A stretch of DNA of 64,000 nt from Streptomyces sp. NBC_00878 (GTDB lineage: Bacteria; Actinomycetota; Actinomycetes; Streptomycetales; Streptomycetaceae): contig NZ_JAPEOK010000001.1 of the NCBI RefSeq assembly GCF_026341515.1, positions 4,278,001 to 4,342,000 on the forward strand, given 5' to 3'. The notes under the pieces are model-generated. The model searched no databases. It was not told where the DNA came from and saw only the letters and a program-made list of their open reading frames with translations. Below are positions 57,771 through 64,000 of the stretch, piece after piece (within the stretch, counting starts at the first letter, position 1; each line of letters opens with the position of its first letter). The translations under genes were made by a program, and so were the position numbers.

Positions 57771-58526
57771 TTACGCCTCCTTCGCGGCCATGCCCGCCGC
57801 GAACTGCTTGAAAGGAACGCCGTAGTGCTGCGCAACGTCCCGCAGTCGGTTGTACTGGTTCACGCGCGCCGGTTCCGTGATCAGCTCGGCACCCGTGAGG
57901 TTGTCATCGTCGTCGAAGATGCACACGGCGACGATGTGTGAGTCGAAGATCCAGAAGTCTTCGTTCGGAAGGTTGACGCGCTCGGCGTCCTCCCGCCACA
58001 TGCTGCGCACGTCCTCGCCGAGGGCCGCGTTCTTCTCGGCGTGCACCAGCAGATACAGCTGACCCGGGGTAGGCGGGTTGTCGACGATCCGGACCCGCCC
58101 GACGCTGACACCGTCCTCGGTCTTCGCTCGGATGCCCTGGCTCCATGGCGTGTCCAGGTCCCAGGTCGGTGCCTCGCCCCGGGCGAACTGAGCGTAGGTG
58201 TCGGTCGCTTCGTCGACCGCATAGCGCTTGCGCATTTCCAGGTGCCACGCGCTGTGCTGGAAGTTCTCGAACAGATGGGCGAACTGTTCCGGGTTGAAGA
58301 TGCGCGGTTCGGTCTCGCGGTCCTTCGGCCCGAAGTCGATCAACGTGTTGCGAGGCATGACGATCGGGATCTCGTCCTCGTCGATGTGCTGAAGCTGGGC
58401 GAGTGCCTCCGGGTCGGTCAGACGCGGCCCGTGGACGATCACTTCCCCCGTGTCCAGGTCTTCGTGCACTGCGGGGCAGCTGCCTTCACCGCTGCCCGTA
58501 CCGTTGAAGCGCAGTCGTCGAGCCAT
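57771..58526 (-). CDS. DUF6879 family protein, second copy in window
   Basis: A 251-residue protein. The core has LFENFQHSAWHLEMRKRYAVD, GEAPTWDLDTPWSQGI and NEDFWIFDSHIVAVCIFDDDDN, typical of DUF6879. An N-terminal extension (VHEDLDTGEVIVHGPRLTDP) is present. AAGGGA precedes the ATG. It pairs with the XRE gene here, whereas the other copy precedes an NB-ARC gene. Confidence 0.8.
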   Translation of the reverse strand: MARRLRFNGTGSGEGSCPAVHEDLDTGEVIVHGPRLTDPEALAQLQHIDEDEIPIVMPRNTLIDFGPKDRETEPRIFNPEQFAHLFENFQHSAWHLEMRKRYAVDEATDTYAQFARGEAPTWDLDTPWSQGIRAKTEDGVSVGRVRIVDNPPTPGQLYLLVHAEKNAALGEDVRSMWREDAERVNLPNEDFWIFDSHIVAVCIFDDDDNLTGAELITEPARVNQYNRLRDVAQHYGVPFKQFAAGMAAKEA

Positions 58527-58699
58527 GATCAGAGTCCCTTCGCCGGAAGCCGATCACCCCAGCATCGCCAGGCCACACGCCCCGGGCTATGGGTTCCCAC
58601 CAGCTTCGTGAGAAAAACTGAGCCAAGCAAGAGAGGGTGCGAGAAAAATCGAGAAAACACCATCGCGCGTCCCAACCCCTCGTCCCTAGCGTCCCGTTC

Positions 58700-58900
58700 A
58701 TGGCAACGAAGAAACCGGACGTCGACCCGTACGCGGCTGCCGAGTCCCTGAGAGCAGCACTGACCGAGGTCGGAATCGTCTTCCCCTCCCTGCGGGTCGA
58801 CCCTGCATCCCCCAAATTGCGGCTCGTTGAGCTGGGGCGCGTGCGCGCGGACGTGGCCGCTCGCCTGGCCGAAGCCCTCCAGCCAGGGGGGCAGGCATGA
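58700..58900 (+). CDS. 66-residue protein upstream of tgmA
   Basis: Begins MATKKPDVDPYAAAESLRAA; contains VGIVFPSLRVDPASPKLRLV. The stop overlaps the next gene's ATG by 4 bases. Divergent from DUF6879. Similar small proteins precede tgm clusters in Streptomyces from memory. Function unknown. Confidence 0.7.
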   Translation: MATKKPDVDPYAAAESLRAALTEVGIVFPSLRVDPASPKLRLVELGRVRADVAARLAEALQPGGQA

Positions 58901-59148
58901 CGGGGTACGAGAAGCCGGCAACGATGCTCAGCCACGGCAACCTGCCTTACCCAGCAGGGACGTTGATGGTGGACACGATCTCTGAGCGCACAGGCCACCT
59001 GGTCGGCGTGATCGAGGAGCGCACCAAGGAAGGCAACAAGGTCGTGAGCCGACAGGCGTTCATGCGACCCGAGGGCGGGGGCATCGAGTGGGATGTGCCC
59101 CTTGAGCGCGTGCGGCCGGTGGGCCCAGAGGACGAGCAACCCCGGTGA
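58897..59148 (+). CDS. 83-residue protein upstream of tgmA
   Basis: Begins MTGYEKPATMLSHGNLPYPA and includes VVSRQAFMRPEGGGIEWDVP. ATGA overlap with the preceding gene, 79 bases before tgmA. Function unknown; its tight packing implies one transcript with tgmABC. Confidence 0.7.
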   Translation: MTGYEKPATMLSHGNLPYPAGTLMVDTISERTGHLVGVIEERTKEGNKVVSRQAFMRPEGGGIEWDVPLERVRPVGPEDEQPR

Positions 59149-59227
59149 CCACATCGGCTATGAGCGACAGTGGCTCACTGTGAAAGCCCGAAAGGCCCCT
59201 CCGACCGACGGCAACGGGGAGGACCCA

Positions 59228-59479
59228 GTGACCGAATCAACCGCCGTACCCTTCGGCCTGACCCGGATGCGGCCCTTCCCGGACGCCGTGGATCTGGTTC
59301 CGGCCACGGTAGTGCTGGACCCGAAGACGCAGACCGGACGGTGGCTGGGCCCGGACGGGCTGGACATCCCCGAGTTGGACCGGCACAAGAGGTCCGAGAC
59401 TTCGAAGGAGACGAAGACGAAGACGAGCCTGGACGGGAATCCCGACGAGGGCGGGGACCAGCAGGGAGACAGCGATTGA
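59228..59479 (+). CDS. tgmA: graspetide precursor peptide (ATP-grasp-modified RiPP)
   Basis: An 83-residue precursor with the ATP-grasp-target signature. The conserved leader block is PFGLTRMRPFP (residues 8-18), followed by VLDPKTQTGRWLGPDG. The C-terminal core is Thr/Glu/Asp-rich, with ETSKETKTKTSL then DGNPDEGG. Thr donors and Glu/Asp acceptors suit omega-ester crosslinks; Asp69-Gly70 suits aspartimide. GTG start behind GGGGAGG. The stop overlaps tgmB by TTGA. Confidence 0.88.
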   Translation: MTESTAVPFGLTRMRPFPDAVDLVPATVVLDPKTQTGRWLGPDGLDIPELDRHKRSETSKETKTKTSLDGNPDEGGDQQGDSD

Positions 59480-60455
59480 CCTCGTCACCGTTCTTGTCGT
59501 CACCGGTTCTTGTCGTCACCCAGCTCGACGACGCGACCGCCGATGGGGTCATCGAGGAGCTGAATCGTCGGTCGGTTCCGGTCGTACGGCTCGACCCGGG
59601 CGACTTCCCAGCAGCTGTCGTCGTTGACGCGCGTGTGGGCGATGTCGGCCTCGTCGGCGGTTTGCGGACCGCGACCCGGGCGGCGGATCTCGACCAGGTC
59701 CGTTCGGTTTACTGGCGCCGCCCCAGCCCGTACAGCGCTCCCGAGGGGGTGGGCGCCCAGGACGCCCGCTGGTGCGTGGACCAGGCCCGCTATGGGCTGG
59801 GCGGCCTGCTCGCCGCACTGCCCGGCGCGCACTACGTCAACCACCCCTGGCGCAACCGGGACGCGGAGTACAAGCCCGCTCAACTGGCCGCCGCTGCCCG
59901 CAGCGGTCTGCACGTACCCCCGACGCTCCTCACCAACGATCGGGAACGGGCCGCCAGTTCACTCGCGAGTACGGGCCCGTCGTCTACAAGCCGCTGCGCA
60001 ACACCGACTACGCCGACCACGACGGGCACGGGCTCACCGTGTGGGTCGAGGAGGTGGAGCCCCACGCCCTCGGGGCCGGCGTCGCGCAGACCATGCACCT
60101 CTTCCAGCAGCGCGTGAACAAGACGGCCGACATCCGTCTCACCGCCGTCGGGGACCGCCTGTTTCCCGTACGCATCGACGGCTCTCCGGGCCTGGACTGG
60201 CGCCGCCACTACGACGACCTCAGCTACACGCTGATCGACACCCCGTCCGACGTCGCCAAAGGCATACGGACTTACATGGATGCCTTCGGCCTCACCTACG
60301 GCGCGTTCGACTTCGGGCTCGATCCGGACGGCCGCTGGTGGTGGTACGTGTGCAATCCGAACGGGCAGTACGCCTGGTTCCCCGACCCCGTCACAAGCCG
60401 CATCAAAGCAGCCATCGCCGACGAACTCCAGCACCCCCACCGGGACACCCCATGA
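59476..60455 (+). pseudogene. tgmB: tgmB graspetide ATP-grasp ligase, -1 frameshift
   Basis: The N-terminal frame (VLVVTQLDDATADGVIEELN, YWRRPSPYSAP) is the MvdD-type pre-ATP-grasp domain. The C-terminal ATP-grasp core (EYGPVVYKPLRNTDY ... GLDWRRHYDDL ... YGAFDFGLDPDG) lies in another frame. The join is at about 59955, where GCCGCCAG should read GCCGCCCAG; one C is missing from a C run. With it restored, the gene is 326 codons, the family length. TTG start and ATGA end are both coupled. It may be a real null or a sequencing error. Confidence 0.8.
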
Positions 60456-61585
60456 CCAATGCCGCTGCCCTCCGCCGGGACCTCGCCGACAGCCTCGCGG
60501 CCCGAGGCCAACTGACAGACCCCGCATGGCGAACCGCTGTCGAGGAGGTGCCCCGCGAACTCTTCCTCGGCAGGGCGTTCTACCGACCGCTCGGAACGCA
60601 GTGGGAACCCGTACGCCGCGAAGATCTCAGCGAGGACGAGTGGCTACGCCTGGCGTACTCGGACACCACCTGGGTCACACAGGTGGACGGCGTCGACGCT
60701 GCCGACTCCCCAGGCGCGCGCTCCGGGCGCCCGACCTCCTCAAGCACCTTGCCCTCCCTCATCATGAGGACCATCGAGCTCGCCGGACTCCAGGACGACG
60801 ACAAGGTGCTGGAGATCGGCACCGGAACCGGCTACTCCACCGCGATCCTGTCCCACCGCCTGGGCGGCGAGAACGTCTATTCCATCGAGTACGACGAGCG
60901 CCTCGCGGACCTCGCCGCCGACCGCATCCGTGCCGCGGGGCACAGTCCCCAACTCGTCACCGGCGACGGCCTCCAGGGCCACAGGGGAGGCGCCGAGTAC
61001 GACGCGATCATCGCCACGTGCTCCGTACGCAGCATCCCGCCCTCATGGCTGTTCCAGCTCCGCGACGGAGGCAGCATCACCACCACCATCAGCGGCTGGA
61101 TGCTCGCCTCCGGCATGATCCGCCTCACCCTCGACGACGAGGGCGTCGCGCGCGGGCGCTTCACCGGGGACGCTGTCTCGTACATGCTTGCCCGCCCCCA
61201 CGAGCGCCCTCCCCACCCCAACTTCTACCCGCACCCGGGCAAGACCCGTCCCACCCGGGTGAGTCCCGCCCTGCTCGACCGGTGGACCGGGCACTTCCTG
61301 GCACAACTCGCCGCACCCTCGGCCGAGTTGCTGCGCCTGGGCGACGACGTGATCCTCCTCGACGTGGCCACCGGCTCGCAGGCATGGACAGAACCCGACG
61401 GAAACGGCTGGGCAGTCCACCAGAACGGGCCGCTGAACCTGTGGGATCAGGTCGAAGACGCGTTGGTGACATGGCAAGAGGCAGGCTCGCCCGACCAGAC
61501 ATCGTTCGGGATGACCGTCACGGACTTGAACCAGATCGTCTGGCTGGGGCATCCGGAAGGGCCGTGTTGGCGTTTGCCGAACTGA
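60452..61585 (+). CDS. tgmC: graspetide-associated PIMT-type methyltransferase
   Basis: A 377-residue protein. The PCMT/SAM core is LEIGTGTGYSTAILSHRLG and YSIEYDERLADLAAD. Upstream TEEVPRELFLGRAFY-like sequence is typical (VEEVPRELFLGRAFYRP). The 120-residue C-terminal extension distinguishes it from housekeeping PIMT. In fuscimiditide-type clusters this enzyme methylates an Asp that collapses to aspartimide. ATG overlaps the tgmB stop. Confidence 0.87.
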   Translation: MTNAAALRRDLADSLAARGQLTDPAWRTAVEEVPRELFLGRAFYRPLGTQWEPVRREDLSEDEWLRLAYSDTTWVTQVDGVDAADSPGARSGRPTSSSTLPSLIMRTIELAGLQDDDKVLEIGTGTGYSTAILSHRLGGENVYSIEYDERLADLAADRIRAAGHSPQLVTGDGLQGHRGGAEYDAIIATCSVRSIPPSWLFQLRDGGSITTTISGWMLASGMIRLTLDDEGVARGRFTGDAVSYMLARPHERPPHPNFYPHPGKTRPTRVSPALLDRWTGHFLAQLAAPSAELLRLGDDVILLDVATGSQAWTEPDGNGWAVHQNGPLNLWDQVEDALVTWQEAGSPDQTSFGMTVTDLNQIVWLGHPEGPCWRLPN

Positions 61586-61986
61586 GACGGTGCGAGAAGC
61601 TCAACCGCCCGTCGAAAGACTCCCGTTGGCCGCACCACGCTGCTCGACGACGTGCTCCCAACCCCCCTCGTCGTGGGGGCGGCAGCACGTCGTCGAACGA
61701 TCAGAAGACCGTTCGCGCGGTGGCTGGTGAGGAACTGTTCGAGAGCCTCACCCACTTCGTGGTCATCCACAACGAGCAGTTGCCCCAGCTTGCCGAACGG
61801 ATCGCAGACCAGGTGGTCGCCTTCCTGGTCACCGCCGCCACGGCCACCGTCCCCATGGTCCCGAGAACCTCGCGCAGTGCGACTCGGACTGCGGCCGACC
61901 GTACGGTCAGGCGTAACACACGACAACAGCGACGCGGCCGGCCTCCACTCATGGTCGGCCGCGTTCGCCGGGAAGGAGAGCAGACG
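61586..61986. other. gap after tgmC: hairpin and a codon-biased open stretch
   Basis: A 13-bp hairpin lies at 61644-61656/61684-61696. From a GTG at 61720 to about 61880 the frame shared with the downstream gene has strong third-position G/C and reads VAGEELFESLTHFVVIHNEQ ... It then becomes Arg-rich and noncoding-like before the kinase-like start. It could be a remnant or a fused N-terminal piece. Confidence 0.4.
61644..61696. terminator. hairpin after tgmC
   Basis: TCGACGACGTGCT and AGCACGTCGTCGA pair perfectly; the loop contains ACCCCCCTCGTCG, which recurs in the hairpin at 62994. Likely terminates the tgm operon. Confidence 0.65.
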
Positions 61987-62829
61987 TTGTCCGGGTCACC
62001 CCCTGAACTGCCGATCGTGGTACTCGACGCACTCATGCCCACGGCCCAGCGCCTGGTGCTCAACCGCCGGGGCTCCATGGTCTGGGAGGTGGAGAGCCGT
62101 CGGGGCCACTACGCCGTGAAGGTCGGCTATCCGATCGAGGCCACGACCGACTGGGCCGCCCAGCCCTGGACCGCCCTCGCACCCGCACGCGAGGGGGCCG
62201 TGCTGCATCGCCTCGGCTTCGTCGACTTCGCGTACGGCGAGTGGGAGCAAGGAACCTGGAACTTCCAGCCGTGGCACGAGGGGCCGGACCTGTACCAGCT
62301 GTGGGAGCCCTGCCGTAGGCGAGACGCGCCCCTCGCGCCGCACACCGGCGTGGCCCTGGGATGCGTCGAAGCACTGGCCGAACTCCACGCCCAGGACTGG
62401 GCCCACGGTGACGTACAGCCCGCCCACTTCATCATCGGGCCCGAGCGAACCCACCTCATCGACCTCGCCCTTGCCCTTGCCCAAGGCGGACACGTGCCCG
62501 AGGGGTACGACTTCCCGTTCCGCGGCTGCCTCGTCCACTACGAGGCACCGGAGATCGCCCGGAGCGTGCTCGCCACCGGAGAAGCCGAGCCGACCCAGGA
62601 AGCCGACATCTACGCGCTCGGCGCCTCCCTGCTCATCTCCGCTACCGGCTGGCGGGCGATGGAGTACCCGGACGCCGCTCCCCGCTCAGTGCAGAGAGAG
62701 GCCGTGGCGAACGGTCGGCGTCGGCCGGTGAAGGCACCCGGTGAACTGGGCGAACTGATCGACGCGATGCTCAGCCATGCGCCAGAGGACCGACCCACCA
62801 CCTACGAGGTGGGCAAAGCCCTGCACTGA
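61987..62829 (+). CDS. protein kinase-like protein downstream of tgm cluster
   Basis: A 280-residue protein with a kinase-type layout. The Lys strand reads YAVKVGYP. The catalytic loop is WAHGDVQPAHFI, an HGD variant of HRD, followed by LIDLALA in place of DFG. C-terminal APEDRPTTYEVGKAL resembles kinase subdomain XI. The TTG at 61987 is chosen because GGAAGGAGAG lies 6 bases ahead; an ATG at 61951 has no such site. Small-molecule or peptide kinase is possible; activity unproven. Confidence 0.6.
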   Translation: MSGSPPELPIVVLDALMPTAQRLVLNRRGSMVWEVESRRGHYAVKVGYPIEATTDWAAQPWTALAPAREGAVLHRLGFVDFAYGEWEQGTWNFQPWHEGPDLYQLWEPCRRRDAPLAPHTGVALGCVEALAELHAQDWAHGDVQPAHFIIGPERTHLIDLALALAQGGHVPEGYDFPFRGCLVHYEAPEIARSVLATGEAEPTQEADIYALGASLLISATGWRAMEYPDAAPRSVQREAVANGRRRPVKAPGELGELIDAMLSHAPEDRPTTYEVGKALH

Positions 62830-62904
62830 CTCCGAAGCTGATCAGGCCCCCGGCGCCGATGGGATGTTGTTGGCGAATCCCGTCAGACCTCCAGCAAGTG
62901 GGCG

Positions 62905-62950
62905 GTGAGTCCCAGCGACACGCCGTAAACCCGGCGTGTCGCTAGGACTC
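62905..62950. repeat. hairpin element, copy B
   Basis: The left arm 62905-62925 is identical to the 424-444 arm; the right arm 62932-62950 has one mismatch (gctaggactc). It lies after the kinase-like gene, where it could terminate. Confidence 0.8.
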
Positions 62951-62993
62951 TCGCGACAATTACTTCGCGTCTGACCGGGCATGCCGAGCGACA

Positions 62994-63039
62994 CGACAGT
63001 GCCCCCGACCCCCCTCGTCGCGGGTCGGGAGCACTGTCG
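62994..63039. repeat. hairpin related to the 61644 element
   Basis: Arms 62994-63011 and 63022-63039 pair with one mismatch around cccctcgtcgc. The core CCCCCCTCGTCG is shared with the hairpin after tgmC. Confidence 0.7.
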
Positions 63040-63049
63040 TCGAGCACCG

Positions 63050-63170
63050 GGCCGTCACCCCAAGCCCCTCACCACCCGGCCGTCACCCCGGACCGTCACC
63101 CCGGACCGTCACTCCCGGGCGGCCGTCACCCCAGGGCCGTAGTCCCCGGGCCGTCGCCCCGGGGCGACCG
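63050..63170. repeat. CCGTCACCCCGG-type tandem array at a gene's 3' end
   Basis: About eight imperfect copies of a 13-bp unit (ggaccgtcacccc) run up to and into the stop of the - strand gene at 63171. On the coding strand the unit is GGGGTGACGGTCC, carrying the same TGA context as the stop codon. Confidence 0.75.
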
Positions 63171-63488
63171 TCACCGCAACCCAAACGCCTCCATAACCGC
63201 ATTGATCGCCTCGACCACCGGCGCCCCCGCCGCCCCGAGCAGCGCCGCCACCCCGCCGATGCTGCCCAGGGCCTGCCGGAAGCGCTGCCCGTCCACCGGG
63301 CCGTCCGTGTCGATGATGCCCAGCGAGTCGTCGAGGACCGCTCGGTCCGCCTCCGAGACCCGCGTCCGCAGGGCCAGTACCGCGTTGATCATCTGTTCGT
63401 GGGCCGCCCGCTGGTCCACCGGGCCCTGGTTCTTGACGACGCCGATGTTGAAGTTGCCGAACTGCATGACGCTGTCGCCGCCGGTCAC
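63171..63488 (-). CDS. 105-residue protein coupled to DUF6232-like gene
   Basis: GTG at 63488 overlaps the preceding stop (GTGA). Begins VTGGDSVMQFGNFNIGVV. A helical part (MINAVLALRTRVSEADRAVL, LGSIGGVAALLGAAGAPVVE) follows. Reminiscent of DUF5955-type partner proteins, but not certain. Function unknown. Confidence 0.65.
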   Translation of the reverse strand: MTGGDSVMQFGNFNIGVVKNQGPVDQRAAHEQMINAVLALRTRVSEADRAVLDDSLGIIDTDGPVDGQRFRQALGSIGGVAALLGAAGAPVVEAINAVMEAFGLR

Positions 63489-63994
63489 CTGGTCACCTTG
63501 CCCGTGTTGTTGTCGCCGAACTGATAGATATTGTCCCCGCTGCTGATGTTGTACGTCGGCATTTCGTAGCGGAACTGGATTTCCGGGTTGTCCATCGCTT
63601 CCATGACCTGCTGGAAGACTTTGTCCATCAGTCCCTGGTCGTCGCTCGTGAGTGCGGTCTGCGGCGATCCCGACGTCGTGATTTCCAGGACGTACAGCGT
63701 CGGAGCGTTCAGCACCTGCTGGAGCCGGTGGAAACTGCGGGCGATCAGCCCGGCGCCGACGGCCAGCAGCAGGAGCCCCACGAAGGTGGACGCCGACATG
63801 AACCCCAGCCCGGCGAAGACCAGGACCAAGTGGAGCACCAGCTTCTTCACGAACTCGGTCTTGGCCTTGGCGCGGTCGGGCACGAGCTGCTTCATCGACG
63901 TACGGGCGATGTTGCGCAAGGGATAGGTGTCCGAACCCACCCACAGGGCACCTTTGCTCACCTGGACTTCTGTGATACTGCGCGAATAACCCAT
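63485..63994 (-). CDS. DUF6232-like membrane protein
   Basis: A 169-residue protein. N-terminal YSRSITEVQVSKGALWVGSD and YPLRNIARTS precede one or two TM segments (LVLHLVLVFAGLGFMSAST, VGLLLLAVGAGLIA). A cytoplasmic-type C-terminus has LYVLEITTSGSP and ends NISSGDNIYQFGDNNTGKV. The first ATG in the window-edge region (63994) is used. Coupled to the small gene downstream; effector or surface role unknown. Confidence 0.7.
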   Translation of the reverse strand: MGYSRSITEVQVSKGALWVGSDTYPLRNIARTSMKQLVPDRAKAKTEFVKKLVLHLVLVFAGLGFMSASTFVGLLLLAVGAGLIARSFHRLQQVLNAPTLYVLEITTSGSPQTALTSDDQGLMDKVFQQVMEAMDNPEIQFRYEMPTYNISSGDNIYQFGDNNTGKVTR

Positions 63995-64000
63995 ACTCGT

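Overview
The window is a piece of a high-GC actinobacterial chromosome, almost certainly Streptomyces. Coding third positions are strongly G/C, GTG and TTG starts are common, and Streptomyces families abound (XRE/DUF5753, DUF397, DUF6879, NB-ARC/TPR, MHYT, Rpf with DUF348/G5). From memory, the central order glmU-prs-rplY-pth ... ppc ... tam/tamR ... galTEK ... ispE-ksgA-rpfE-tatD ... rsmI-pmt matches the S. coelicolor core around SCO3120-SCO3155; no alignment was run.

Layout. 1-3.5 kb: the end of a secreted protein, a 58-residue protein, an XRE/DUF397 pair and a decayed secreted-protein gene. 3.5-4.6 kb: a coiled-coil protein. 4.6-10.3 kb: a compact set of polymorphic-toxin-type domains (WHH nuclease, XOO_2897-like deaminase, YwqJ-like deaminase) fused to or beside SUKH-1, SUKH-4 and SUKH-3 immunity domains. 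10.3-12.9 kb: a histidine kinase, a LAGLIDADG-like protein and tRNA-Gln(UUG). 13-26.5 kb: glmU, prs, rplY, pth, a DUF6879/NB-ARC insertion, a membrane protein, ppc and a desaturase-TetR pair. 26.6-31 kb: a Phd/RelE-type toxin-antitoxin pair, VOC-tam/tamR, a LuxR-type regulator, GNAT and Uma2 proteins. 31-34.4 kb: the galTEK operon. 34.7-46 kb: serine hydrolase, degenerate response regulator, two paralogous PQQ-propeller proteins, ABC-F ATPase, NIT-type sensor kinase, MHYT protein. 46.3-54.4 kb: ispE, ksgA, rpfE, tatD, a small zinc-ribbon-like protein, rsmI and pmt. 54.6-56 kb: a lower-GC patch with a 5'-truncated gene and an HNH nuclease. 56.6-62.8 kb: XRE/DUF6879 genes facing a tgmABC graspetide cluster whose tgmB carries a -1 frameshift, then a kinase-like gene. 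63-64 kb: a coupled two-gene unit (DUF6232-like and a small partner).

The housekeeping blocks supply UDP-GlcNAc (GlmU), PRPP (Prs), translation factors (bL25, Pth, RsmA, RsmI), anaplerosis (Ppc), isoprenoids (IspE), galactose use (GalTEK) and O-mannosylation (Pmt). Accessory modules lie between them. The most interesting material is the toxin/immunity array, the tgm cluster with its frameshift and kinase-like neighbour, and a recurring pattern in which tandem repeats begin at the stop codon of several unrelated genes. Two copies of one long hairpin element lie about 62 kb apart near the window ends.
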